Source: Pedobacter sp. ISL-64 (GTDB lineage Bacteria > Bacteroidota > Bacteroidia > Sphingobacteriales > Sphingobacteriaceae). From it: a stretch of DNA of 64,000 nt. Positions 33,991 to 42,628 of this stretch are shown here, piece by piece (within the stretch, counting starts at the first letter, position 1; every line of letters begins with the position of its first letter). Where the stretch lies: positions 1 to 64,000 of the forward strand of contig NZ_JAGGPU010000001.1 of assembly GCF_018613605.1 (NCBI RefSeq). The letters run 5' to 3'. The translations under genes were made by a program, and so were the position numbers. The notes under the pieces are model-generated. The model ran no database searches. It was not told the DNA's origin and worked only from the letters and a program-made list of their open reading frames with translations.

Positions 33991-36303
33991 TTATTTTACC
34001 AGTGTAAAAGGAACATACAATCCGAAAGTGATATTTCTACCGGTATTGTAAACACCTAAATTAGGATTCTCCTGATCAAAACGGCCTGGTTTAAATCTAC
34101 TTAAAGCATCATAATATTTCTGATCTAACAAGTTGTTGGCCGAAACAGATAGTTTGATTGGCTGTTTGCCTAAATTAAATGTAGCACCAATGCCTGCGTT
34201 TAATAGCGTATAACCGCTGGTTGGCGTTTCGAAAACATCATCCACACGTGTTTGTTTAAATGCCGAGTTGATACCAACAGATAGGTAGGCATCATTTGTT
34301 CCTTTAAGTTTAGGCTCGAAACGCAACTCGTTTCTCAAAGTTCCTGCAGGAATAAATGAAAGTGGCCTGTTTAAAGTGTTATTCTGTGCATGAACGTATC
34401 CAAAGGTATTCTCAAAGTGGATAAACGGAACAGGGTGGATGGTTAAGCTTGCTTCAGCACCGTAAAGATTCGCGTTTACCTGTCCGTAACGGTAAACATC
34501 ATAAAGTGTACCTTCAGCTTCTCTTTGTTCGCCATTGTTGGAAGCGTAAATATAATTGTGGATGTAGTTGTTATAAACACTTGCACTTGCGCTTACAATT
34601 TTTCCTTCATATTCTAAAGCTGCATCTACCTGGTAACTGCGCTCAGGACTTAAGCCAGAGTTACCGATTTCATATCTAAATGTACCTTCGTGCACACCGT
34701 TCGAGCCTAGCTCTGCTGGATTTGGCGCACGAAATGCAGAACCCACATTGGCTTTAAAGTTCCATTCTTCGTTAAATTGGTGCGTAAAACCCAATGCGCC
34801 GCTTACATTGGAAAACTTATTTTTGAAAGGTGCGAAAAGCTCTTCTCCGTCATCAAACAATTGTTCTCCGTTGTTTTTTCTGAAATCATAACGTGCACCG
34901 ATGCTAAATGTATTGTTCTCCCAGTTTTTCTTGGCAAAAGCAAAAACACCTAAACCAAAAGTATCGTAAGCTGGAATTAAAAATTCTGTTCCTTTATTTT
35001 GGCTATGTGCATCATCTACACTTACCCCAAAAACGGGCTGCCATCCATTGGTTTCGTGGATATAGTATTTCAGGTCTGCATTGTAGGTTTTAAGATCGAA
35101 GAATAAGGCAGGGTCCGGTCCATCTAACTCACGGCGTTGGTTTTGTTGATAGCCAAAATCAGCTTTCAAGTTGCCGTTACCGATAATGAAATTGTTGTTC
35201 AATGCAATTTTAAAGTGGCGGATATCCTGGCGAGGGTATTCTAAAGTGCGGTTTTTATAATCATCGTTGGTAAAAGCACTACCATCTTCTTTTACAAAAT
35301 TTCCATTGTCATCTAAAGTCGGCTCATAAAAGCCAATATTGTTATGAAAGTTCGAAACGTTTAAGTGGGTATAACCCCAGCTTTTATTTAAACCTACCAT
35401 ACCACTTAAATCGGTTTCGTTAAAGCCCGAATTAGGGAAGTAACCTGTTGGTGTTTTAAAAGAGTAAGCATTTTTATACGTTCCACGGGCTCTCCAAACA
35501 AACCCGTTTTCGTTACCATTTAACATTAACGAGTTAGCGGTAAGGCCATTATTTGTAGAGTAATTGGTAATAAATTCTCCTTTAATCTGCCCTTCGGGTG
35601 CGGTACTTGGCTCTAATAGGTTAATTACACCACCGAGTGCATCAGAACCGTACATTAACGATGCTGCGCCACGTAAAACTTCAACGCGGTCTGATTTAAA
35701 CTGATCGATTTCAATACCATGCTCATCGCCCCATTGCTGGCCTTGTTGTTTTATCCCATCATCTAAAGTTACAATTCTGTTGTAACCCAAGCCTCTGATT
35801 ACAGGCTTAGAAATAGATGGGCCAGTAGTAATTTGCGATACACCAGGTATTTTGGTCAACGCATCAATTAAATTTGTTGAAGGCTGTAGAAGCTGATCCT
35901 TACCAATTACTGCAGAAGAAGCACTATTTCTTTTGCTGGTACTACTGATCAAACTTCCGGTAATTACAATCTCCTTTGTTTCTATGGCAGTAGGTTGTAA
36001 AGAAAATTCTAATCCGGCTGCGCTTGCAAAATTTACCACCTGTGTAGTGGTTTTATAGCCAACATAATGTACCTCAATAAGATAACTTCCTTTTGAAGGA
36101 AGGTTATTCAACGTAAATTCTCCATAATTGTTGGTTACTGCTGAAACTTTTAAATCAGGAATAAAAATGGTTGCACCTGGTAACGTTTGTTTGGTGCTGG
36201 CATCAATAACCTTACCTGTTATATTCTTTAAAGCGGCAGCAAAAACGGTGCTGCTTAATAATGTATATAGAATTACCAAGCCAATAAGCTGTAATTTTTT
36301 CAT
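33991..36303 (-). CDS. TonB-dependent outer-membrane receptor (metal-receptor-like)
   Basis: 770 aa from the ATG at 36303. It starts with a signal peptide (1-22) and a carboxypeptidase-D-like regulatory domain (about 24-95, GKVIDASTKQTLPGATIF). The plug domain is at about 115-225, with VIRGLGYNRIVTLDDGIKQQ, DEHGIEIDQF and EVLRGAASLMYGSDALGGVINL. A 22-strand barrel follows, ending in FGLYVPFTLVK, the aromatic outer-membrane insertion tail. The plug resembles zinc/copper receptors of the ZnuD type. There is no SusD partner, so sugar uptake is unlikely. It lies downstream of a His/Cys-rich small protein on the same strand. Confidence 0.9.
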   Translation of the reverse strand: MKKLQLIGLVILYTLLSSTVFAAALKNITGKVIDASTKQTLPGATIFIPDLKVSAVTNNYGEFTLNNLPSKGSYLIEVHYVGYKTTTQVVNFASAAGLEFSLQPTAIETKEIVITGSLISSTSKRNSASSAVIGKDQLLQPSTNLIDALTKIPGVSQITTGPSISKPVIRGLGYNRIVTLDDGIKQQGQQWGDEHGIEIDQFKSDRVEVLRGAASLMYGSDALGGVINLLEPSTAPEGQIKGEFITNYSTNNGLTANSLMLNGNENGFVWRARGTYKNAYSFKTPTGYFPNSGFNETDLSGMVGLNKSWGYTHLNVSNFHNNIGFYEPTLDDNGNFVKEDGSAFTNDDYKNRTLEYPRQDIRHFKIALNNNFIIGNGNLKADFGYQQNQRRELDGPDPALFFDLKTYNADLKYYIHETNGWQPVFGVSVDDAHSQNKGTEFLIPAYDTFGLGVFAFAKKNWENNTFSIGARYDFRKNNGEQLFDDGEELFAPFKNKFSNVSGALGFTHQFNEEWNFKANVGSAFRAPNPAELGSNGVHEGTFRYEIGNSGLSPERSYQVDAALEYEGKIVSASASVYNNYIHNYIYASNNGEQREAEGTLYDVYRYGQVNANLYGAEASLTIHPVPFIHFENTFGYVHAQNNTLNRPLSFIPAGTLRNELRFEPKLKGTNDAYLSVGINSAFKQTRVDDVFETPTSGYTLLNAGIGATFNLGKQPIKLSVSANNLLDQKYYDALSRFKPGRFDQENPNLGVYNTGRNITFGLYVPFTLVK

Positions 36304-36415
36304 GTGTTGTAGTAAATAAAAATGATAGAAAAACCAAAGCAATAGCTAAATGAAGCTAGTTTTAGTTTCTCAAATAAATAATTTGATTAAGCGCGGATGC
36401 GCTTGAAAGAAAAAA

Positions 36416-36748
36416 TTATGCTAATGGGGGGCCACGTAGGCAAGTGCGCTTTATTTCGGTAAAGGCATTCTTTAAGGTCGCTTCGGTTCGGTTAAAAATT
36501 TTGGCTGATAAGAAGATTCTGTAAATGTGGTGCGTTTGCACATAATTTTTTTCAAAACTAGCATTACAGATTAAACAGGTATCGCCATGGGCCTGCACGT
36601 GGCTAACATGTTTACAGTTGACCTCTTTCTGCACAACCGGAAGAGGGTTATGGTGGTGAAGTACACTCCACGGAGTTAAAGCAATAGCAAATACAATCAG
36701 CATAAATGCCGATAGATATTTCTTAATGTTTTGTCTATGCTTTTTCAA
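36416..36748 (-). CDS. Small His/Cys-rich exported protein upstream of the TonB receptor
   Basis: 110 aa. A basic N-terminus and a hydrophobic signal segment (12-30) are followed by a HHH cluster (31-35), CKHVSH, HGDTCLIC and a second His pair (THH). These are plausible metal-binding groups (four Cys-type and many His-type ligands), and the C-terminus ends RGPPLA. Small proteins of this sort commonly accompany metal TonB receptors in Bacteroidota. It lies 112 bases upstream of the receptor gene, so both are probably co-regulated. A short near-palindrome, TTAC-AAA-GTAA (36787-36797), upstream could be a regulator site. I do not assign a named family. Confidence 0.7.
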   Translation of the reverse strand: MKKHRQNIKKYLSAFMLIVFAIALTPWSVLHHHNPLPVVQKEVNCKHVSHVQAHGDTCLICNASFEKNYVQTHHIYRIFLSAKIFNRTEATLKNAFTEIKRTCLRGPPLA

Positions 36749-36910
36749 CAGGCCAAAAGTAGTAATTCCTAAGCAATTATATATATTTACAAAGTAACAT
36801 TGTATTTATGGTGTTATGACTCGTGGTTTAGTTAATGGTTTAACAGGGGAAGCATGATTAGTAATGCTCGGATAAAGAAATTCGGGTAACGCAACAGCAA
36901 AATTAGTAAT

Positions 36911-37342
36911 ATGTCGATATTTGAATGGTTTTTTGAGAGAAACAATCCAGGGCCAACAGGGAGCATAGAAACTTATCACCATAAATTGTACTGGCCACGA
37001 ATCTGGATCATCATTGCCGGTGGCGCTGCCTTAGCAGCAGTGCTAATCTTTATTTATTACATTCCCTTTAACCAGTTTGAGGATTTTGAAAATGGAGCGG
37101 CCTGTTTAGGCATATTCTTTAGCCTTGTCTACTTAGTGGTGAGCTATTACATTTATATTAAACCAGATTATAATAATATGGGATTTTTAGGCTTTATCGA
37201 TAATCCTTTTAAATATACTGACGATGTGAACCGTTTTATGCTTTTTTTTCAGGCATTATTGCTTCCGGGAAAAATTATTTCCATACCAATTACGAATCTG
37301 TTTTCGTTATTATTTACCATAAGAAAAGCAGATAGGCAATGA
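36911..37342 (+). CDS. Small membrane protein of unknown function
   Basis: 143 aa with three hydrophobic segments (about 32-54, 62-84, 110-138) and a Pro/Gly-rich N-terminus. No known domain is visible. Its stop codon overlaps the start of the next gene (ATGA), so it is translationally coupled to an exported thioredoxin-like protein, hinting at a role in membrane or redox folding. This is an inference from context only. Confidence 0.75.
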   Translation: MSIFEWFFERNNPGPTGSIETYHHKLYWPRIWIIIAGGAALAAVLIFIYYIPFNQFEDFENGAACLGIFFSLVYLVVSYYIYIKPDYNNMGFLGFIDNPFKYTDDVNRFMLFFQALLLPGKIISIPITNLFSLLFTIRKADRQ

Positions 37343-37911
37343 AATTTATCAGGAAACATATATTCAATGCGTTATTTATCATTATCCTTTTGGTAATTGT
37401 TTTTGTGCCCGATGCAAAAGCGTTTTTAATTAGGGGATTAATGGAAATTGGTTTTTATTCGCCAAAAGTTGAAAGCCCAAAGGAAATCGCAACGAGCCTT
37501 GACGGAATCCAGTTTAAGGATGTAAAAGGAAATGTGATTGATCTTGGCGATTTAAAAGGAAAAGTCATTTTTCTTAATTTCTGGGCAACCTGGTGTCCTC
37601 CCTGTAGAGCTGAAATGCCATCGATTAACAAATTATACATTCAGTTTAAAGATGATAAAAATGTTGTTTTCATTTTTGCGGATGCAGATGGCGATTTTGT
37701 CAAATCGGGCAAGTTTATGTCCGACCGTAAATATGCGATGCCCGTTTATAAAGTAGAAAGTGAGATTCCTGAAAAAGTATTTGCAGGCGCTTTACCAACA
37801 ACAGTTATTTTTGATAAACAGGGCAGATTATCTTTCAAGCATGAAGGCGTGGCCAATTATGCCGATAAAAAGATAGTCGACTTTCTCAATAAGTTAAAGA
37901 ACACAAAATAA
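37339..37911 (+). CDS. Membrane-anchored TlpA/ResA-like thioredoxin
   Basis: 190 aa. An N-terminal membrane anchor or signal (8-26) is followed by a thioredoxin fold with the active site WCPPC (Cys86, Cys89) in LNFWATWCPPCRAEMPSI, and GALPTTVIFDKQGRL holding the cis-proline. The periplasmic enzyme should reduce or shuffle disulfides. It is translationally coupled to the upstream small membrane protein by an ATGA overlap. Confidence 0.9.
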   Translation: MKFIRKHIFNALFIIILLVIVFVPDAKAFLIRGLMEIGFYSPKVESPKEIATSLDGIQFKDVKGNVIDLGDLKGKVIFLNFWATWCPPCRAEMPSINKLYIQFKDDKNVVFIFADADGDFVKSGKFMSDRKYAMPVYKVESEIPEKVFAGALPTTVIFDKQGRLSFKHEGVANYADKKIVDFLNKLKNTK

Positions 37912-37965
37912 CCTTCTCCAGTAACCAGGTATTTCCTAAAATTTGAGGTTCAAATGATATTTGCA

Positions 37966-37998
37966 TTTGGAATATATGTAGTTAACTACATATATTTG
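37966..37998 (+). promoter_or_regulatory. Promoter with embedded perfect palindrome (MarR-type operator)
   Basis: TTTG at 37966-37969 and TATATTTG at 37991-37998 form a near-ideal Bacteroidota promoter with 21-base spacing. A perfect 26-bp palindrome at 37971-37996 (half-site AATATATGTAGTT, centre TTAA) fills the spacer and overlaps the -7 box. It lies 18 bases ahead of the GNAT-MarR operon. Binding by the MarR protein encoded as the second gene would block RNA polymerase; this is inferred from position and symmetry. Confidence 0.7.
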
Positions 37999-38015
37999 TT
38001 CAATAATATTTAGCG

Positions 38016-38519
38016 ATGCAAAACGAATTTAAAATTGAACGGTTAGATAATCAATTCTGTGAAGCGATTATTGGGTTAATTCTGCCCATCCAGCAAATAG
38101 AATTTAATGTAGATATAGACCTGGCAGCACAGCCGGATTTGTTGGATATAGAAAAAAATTACGATGGTTCTGGCGGCGCTTTTTGGGGTGCCATACTAAA
38201 TGGTGAATTGATTGGTACCATTGCCTTAATTGCTGTTCCTGAGCATCAATCGGGGGCAATCAGAAAAATGTTTGTTAAAAAGGAATTCCGAGGAAAAGAT
38301 TTTGGTGTTGCGCAAGCTTTATTGAAAACACTTCTAGCATACTGTGAGGATAATAACCTGAATGAGGTATATTTGGGCACAAAAGACATATTGCAGGCCG
38401 CCTGCCGTTTTTATGAACGTAACGGATTTAAATCAGTTGCAATGGAAGATTTGCCGGTTTACTTCCCTAGGATGGCTGTAGACAATGTTTTTTATAGTCT
38501 GGATTTAAAATCTCTTTAA
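38016..38519 (+). CDS. GNAT family N-acetyltransferase
   Basis: 167 aa, one GNAT domain. The acetyl-CoA site is IRKMFVKKEFRGKDFGVAQALL (RGKDFG in place of the usual Q/RxxGxG/A) at about 84-105, followed by LGTKDILQAACRFYERNGF. The acceptor is not predictable. Its stop shares a base with the MarR start (TAATG), so the two are co-translated and the enzyme may act on, or protect from, the MarR ligand. Confidence 0.9.
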   Translation: MQNEFKIERLDNQFCEAIIGLILPIQQIEFNVDIDLAAQPDLLDIEKNYDGSGGAFWGAILNGELIGTIALIAVPEHQSGAIRKMFVKKEFRGKDFGVAQALLKTLLAYCEDNNLNEVYLGTKDILQAACRFYERNGFKSVAMEDLPVYFPRMAVDNVFYSLDLKSL

Positions 38520-39001
38520 TGGAACAAAATGTAATTGATGCTTCTGGTTTATTGGCCATTTCTACCCGATTGCAAAGGCTGAGCGATCAGATCCGTAAAG
38601 ATGGTCTGTTGATTTATAAAGCATTCGGAATTGATTTTCAACCCAAATGGTTCCCTGTGCTTTATACTTTATATAAAAAATCAACGATGAACGTGGTTTC
38701 GTTGTCAGATGAAATTGGTTATGCACATCCTTCTACCATCAGTTTGTTAAAAGAATTGGAGAAGGAGAAACTGATCCGGTCTAAAAAAGATAAAATAGAT
38801 ACCCGTAAACGTTTGGTTGAACTCACAGAAAAGGGTACAGCACTTCTTTCCACTATGGAGCCTGTTTGGGATGTGATTATTAAAGCCACAGCAGAAATTA
38901 TGAATACGGAAAATAACTTAATGAAGGCTATAAATGAGGTTGAGGCATCATTAAAGGAAAAAAGCTTTCTGCAGCGGGCCGAGGTTTATATTAAGAAATA
39001 A
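38519..39001 (+). CDS. MarR family transcriptional regulator
   Basis: 160 aa. The winged helix occupies about 45-115, with the recognition helix LSDEIGYAHPSTISLLKELEKEKLI and the wing SKKDKIDTRKRLVELTEKG. N- and C-terminal helices form the dimer. It is the second gene after a GNAT enzyme, behind a promoter with a perfect palindrome in the -33/-7 spacer, the expected position of its own operator. Ligand unknown. Confidence 0.92.
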   Translation: MEQNVIDASGLLAISTRLQRLSDQIRKDGLLIYKAFGIDFQPKWFPVLYTLYKKSTMNVVSLSDEIGYAHPSTISLLKELEKEKLIRSKKDKIDTRKRLVELTEKGTALLSTMEPVWDVIIKATAEIMNTENNLMKAINEVEASLKEKSFLQRAEVYIKK

Positions 39002-39051
39002 TTGAATTAGAGAATGATTGAATGACCGAGAAGGTTAACCAATGATTTTAC

Positions 39052-39059
39052 TATTTTTG
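39052..39059 (+). promoter_or_regulatory. -7 box of the nucleoid-associated protein gene, five bases before the ATG
   Basis: TATTTTTG, a perfect TAnnTTTG, ends five bases before the ATG at 39065, as for hisS and purD. Confidence 0.5.
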
Positions 39060-39064
39060 CCCCC

Positions 39065-40123
39065 ATGATTTCATTTTTCGAGGCTTCACTTAAGCAACTT
39101 TCTATCCACCACACAGGCAATAAATTGCTTGAAGAGTATTATAAATTATCTGATGCTCCTTTAAAAATTGATGATGAAGTGTTGGGAAACCTGTTGATGC
39201 AGTATTTCCTAAAACCTTTCGAAAAGGTAAATGAGGTCTACCGTTTTTACCATCCTAACGATAATCTGGAGTTGAACGAAGTATTCCATTTCGTTCATGA
39301 AATTTTCGAAAACAACGAACTTTTTCATGAAGATTCGCAACAACTGGCCAAACATTTATACGATGTAGCCAATCACCCAAAAATTAAATCTGGCGAGCTG
39401 TATGTTGCTTATTTTGAAAAGGTGCAGATAGAAGGCGAGCAATTGGACGTAGTTGGGGTTTTTAAATCCGAAACAAAAGATACCTACCTAAAAGTTTACC
39501 CGGAGCAGGATGGCTTTAATGTAAGTTACGAGCAAGACGCCATCAGTATTAATAAATTGGATAAAGGTTGCCTGATTTTTAACGTTGATAAAGAAGAGGG
39601 CTATAAAGTCGTGGTGTTGGATCAATCGAAAAGTAGCAACGATTCTGCTGTTTACTGGAAAGATGAATTTTTGAAGCTAAAAATCAGGAACGACAGTTAT
39701 AACCAAACCAATAATGTTTTAGGGGTTTACAAAAACTTCGTTACGCAGAAACTTGATGACGATTACGAAATCAGTAAAGCGGATAAAATCGATCTCTTAA
39801 ACCGCTCGATGAAGTATTTCAAAGAAAAAGAAACCTTTGATATTGAGGAATTCGGTAATGAAGTAATTGGAAATGCCGAAGGCATTGAATCATTCAAAAA
39901 CTATAAGAAGAATTACGAGCAAGAGTACGAAAGTCCGATTGCCGATAATTTTGAAATCGCCGAATCTGCTGTTAAAAAACAAGCCCGAGCCTATAAAAGC
40001 GTGTTAAAGTTGGATAAAAACTTCCATATTTATATCCATGGCAATAAAGATATGATCGAAAAAGGTTACGACGATGATAAATCGATGAACTTTTACAAGG
40101 TGTATTTTAGGGAAGAGGAGTAG
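39065..40123 (+). CDS. Nucleoid-associated protein (NdpA/YejK family)
   Basis: 352 aa. Full-length match to the family by its segments: ISFFEASLKQLSIHHTGNKL at the N-terminus, KHLYDVANHPKIKSGELYVAYF near 100, DAVYWKDEFLKL-like segment near 190, QTNNVLGVYKNFV, and the basic C-terminal IYIHGNKDMIEKGYDDDKSMNFYKVYF. These proteins associate with nucleoid DNA; the biochemical role is poorly defined. Monocistronic and probably leaderless. Confidence 0.85.
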   Translation: MISFFEASLKQLSIHHTGNKLLEEYYKLSDAPLKIDDEVLGNLLMQYFLKPFEKVNEVYRFYHPNDNLELNEVFHFVHEIFENNELFHEDSQQLAKHLYDVANHPKIKSGELYVAYFEKVQIEGEQLDVVGVFKSETKDTYLKVYPEQDGFNVSYEQDAISINKLDKGCLIFNVDKEEGYKVVVLDQSKSSNDSAVYWKDEFLKLKIRNDSYNQTNNVLGVYKNFVTQKLDDDYEISKADKIDLLNRSMKYFKEKETFDIEEFGNEVIGNAEGIESFKNYKKNYEQEYESPIADNFEIAESAVKKQARAYKSVLKLDKNFHIYIHGNKDMIEKGYDDDKSMNFYKVYFREEE

Positions 40124-40212
40124 GGGGTTTTGAGTTGGGCGTTTGGAGCTCGGAGTTGCCAGACATGGTCTAGTAGAACAGTGCCTCGAAACTCACCACT
40201 CTCAACTCCAAA

Positions 40213-41559
40213 CTAAATTCGATGCTGTGCCTTTAATGCCAAATACTGGTTAATTACATTAACAGTAAGTTTTTGAGGCGGGGTAAGGATGGCTAAAATG
40301 CCATGTTTGTTGAGTTCTTTAACCATTAGTTTTTTCTCGTAGATAAATTTCTCGGCAATGGTTTTATGGTAAATTCCTTCTACGTCTTTTGCAGGTGCTG
40401 TGCTTAATTCTTTTAGTTCAGTATTTTCGAAAAATACAACTACCAATAAGTGGTATTTGGCTATTCTTTTTAAATAAGGCAACTGTCTTTGCAGTGCCGA
40501 TAAACTTTCGAAATTGGTAAAGAAAACCAAAAGGCCCCTTTGTTTTACTACTGATCGTACCGCGGAATAAAGTGCCTCGAGATTACTTTCAAGGTATCTC
40601 GTTTTTTCTTTGTAAAGCACATTCATGATACTGCCAAGCTGAGAAGCTTTACGATCTGCTGGCACAACAGCGCCGATATTTTCAGATATCGTAATTAAAC
40701 CTGCTTTATCTTCTTTAAGCATGGCCACTTTCGAAAGTGCAACGGCTGCATTTATAGCATAATCGAGTAGGCTTAATCCTTCAAAAGGCATGCGCATTAC
40801 ACGCGATTTATCAATTACACAATAAATATTCTGCGATTTCTCGTCTGTATAGGTATTCACCATTAAACCACCTTTTCTGGCCGTAGCTTTCCAGTTAATG
40901 GTACGGATATCGTCGCCACCAACATAATTTTTGATCTGATCAAATTCGCTGCTTTGTCCGACCTTTCTGATTTTTTTGATCCCGAATTCTGTTAAATAGC
41001 GTGAAGCGGCCATCAATTCGTATTGACCAAGGTTAATAAAAGAAGGAAAAACAGGCAGGATCTTGGCGCCATCAAAATTATAACGGCGGTTAATTAAGCC
41101 CAGAGGTGAACTGATGTACGCTCTAATAAAACCAAAATCATACTCACCACGTTTTGTTGGTCGCAGGTTGTAGTGGATCGATTTTACTTCAGCAGATTTT
41201 AGATGAAGTTTAAAATCTTTATCCCGGAGTTGAAACTGAAAAGGTACTTCATCAATCACCCTGGCATTTACCCCAAAACCATAACTATTCCTGATTTCGA
41301 TTTGTATCGGATTTTCATCGCCATTACTCAAACGTTTCGAGGTAATTCTTTTGGCATCAATCCCTTGGGTATTGCGGTATAGAATAAAAATATCGATAAA
41401 AAATAAAACAAAAACGGCGCCAGTGGCAATTTCAGGAATATCGCCCAGCCAGGCAAAAAAGAATTTCAACAAAAAAAGTACAATGCAGAGGCCTAAAGCC
41501 GCAAATAAGCGATCGCTTAGGAATAGATTGTTATAATATTGCTGAAAGAATTTTTTCAA
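40213..41559 (-). CDS. DUF58 domain-containing membrane protein
   Basis: 448 aa. Two N-terminal helices (16-55) are followed by a beta-sandwich and the DUF58 core: GQSSEFDQIKNYVGGDDIRTINWKATAR at about 200-228, then a von Willebrand A-like fold to about 410 (VIDKSRVM with a relic of the metal site). DUF58 proteins work with MoxR AAA+ ATPases, one of which is encoded 91 bases upstream. It is the last gene of the minus-strand cluster 40213-46365. Confidence 0.9.
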   Translation of the reverse strand: MKKFFQQYYNNLFLSDRLFAALGLCIVLFLLKFFFAWLGDIPEIATGAVFVLFFIDIFILYRNTQGIDAKRITSKRLSNGDENPIQIEIRNSYGFGVNARVIDEVPFQFQLRDKDFKLHLKSAEVKSIHYNLRPTKRGEYDFGFIRAYISSPLGLINRRYNFDGAKILPVFPSFINLGQYELMAASRYLTEFGIKKIRKVGQSSEFDQIKNYVGGDDIRTINWKATARKGGLMVNTYTDEKSQNIYCVIDKSRVMRMPFEGLSLLDYAINAAVALSKVAMLKEDKAGLITISENIGAVVPADRKASQLGSIMNVLYKEKTRYLESNLEALYSAVRSVVKQRGLLVFFTNFESLSALQRQLPYLKRIAKYHLLVVVFFENTELKELSTAPAKDVEGIYHKTIAEKFIYEKKLMVKELNKHGILAILTPPQKLTVNVINQYLALKAQHRI

Positions 41560-41650
41560 TGTTGTTTAATCGGTTGAAATGGTTAACTGTATAAATTATT
41601 TAATCGGTTAATTGCAAACTGTGTACTAAAAATTGCAACTGCAAACTGAC

Positions 41651-42628
41651 TTATCTCGGTACTTCAATTTTTTTAATAATCTGATTAACAATGTCGCTTG
41701 TGGTTAATCCTTCCATTTCTTTTTCAGGTGATAACAAAATCCTGTGCGCTAATACAGGGCCTGCAACAGCAATAATATCTTCAGGTGTAACAAAGTCGCG
41801 GTTTTGAATAGCAGCGAAAGCTTTTGCACTGTGTACAATTGCTAAAGATGCCCTTGGCGAAGCGCCCAGATAAAGCGATGAATTGTTGCGGGTTTCATTT
41901 ACGATTTTGGCAATAAACTCCAATAATTTTGGCTCTACAAACAAATTGCGGATGATTGCTCTAGCCTCTTGTATCTGTTTAACAGACAATACTGGTTTTA
42001 CATCGTTTAATAATGTTTTATTAACTAAAGTGTGCTGAGCCATTAAAATCGCAGTTTCTTCCGCTAAAGAAGGGTATTTAACCTCTATTTTGAATAAAAA
42101 CCGATCCAATTGTGCTTCAGGCAGGCGGTATGTTCCTTCCTGCTCAATGGGGTTCTGCGTGGCCAATACCATAAAAGGTTCGTCCATGATATAGGTATGG
42201 CCATCTATAGTTACCTGGCGCTCTTCCATCACCTCGAACAAGGCCGACTGGGTTTTTGCCGGTGCACGGTTAATTTCATCAACCAGAATAATATTACCAA
42301 AAATAGGACCTTTTCTAAATTCGAAATCTCCTATTTTGGTATTAAAAATCGGGGTTCCTAAAACATCAGATGGCATTAAATCGGGGGTAAACTGAACCCT
42401 CGAAAATTGTGCATCAATAGATTTTGCCAGCAATTTAGCGCTCAGCGTTTTGGCTACACCGGGTACTCCTTCAATTAAGATGTGCCCGTCGGCAAGCAAA
42501 CCAACAATTAAGAAATCAATAACCTGTTTTTGGCCGATAATGATATTTCCAAGTACATTTCTGATTTGATTTACAGCTTCATTTAAGGCGCTTAAATCGG
42601 TGCGTGGGTTAAACTGTTCTTGTTCCAT
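41651..42628 (-). CDS. MoxR family AAA+ ATPase
   Basis: 325 aa. Walker A is EGVPGVAKT at about 54-62, followed by RVQFTPDLMPSDVLGT, Walker B IILVDEINRAPAKTQSALFEVMEE, sensor 1 LATQNPIEQEGTY and the C-terminal lid SPRASLAIVHSAKAFAA. MoxR ATPases are chaperone-like motors acting on VWA/DUF58 proteins. Its start overlaps the end of the DUF4350 gene by 20 bases. The partner is likely the DUF58 protein downstream. Confidence 0.94.
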   Translation of the reverse strand: MEQEQFNPRTDLSALNEAVNQIRNVLGNIIIGQKQVIDFLIVGLLADGHILIEGVPGVAKTLSAKLLAKSIDAQFSRVQFTPDLMPSDVLGTPIFNTKIGDFEFRKGPIFGNIILVDEINRAPAKTQSALFEVMEERQVTIDGHTYIMDEPFMVLATQNPIEQEGTYRLPEAQLDRFLFKIEVKYPSLAEETAILMAQHTLVNKTLLNDVKPVLSVKQIQEARAIIRNLFVEPKLLEFIAKIVNETRNNSSLYLGASPRASLAIVHSAKAFAAIQNRDFVTPEDIIAVAGPVLAHRILLSPEKEMEGLTTSDIVNQIIKKIEVPR

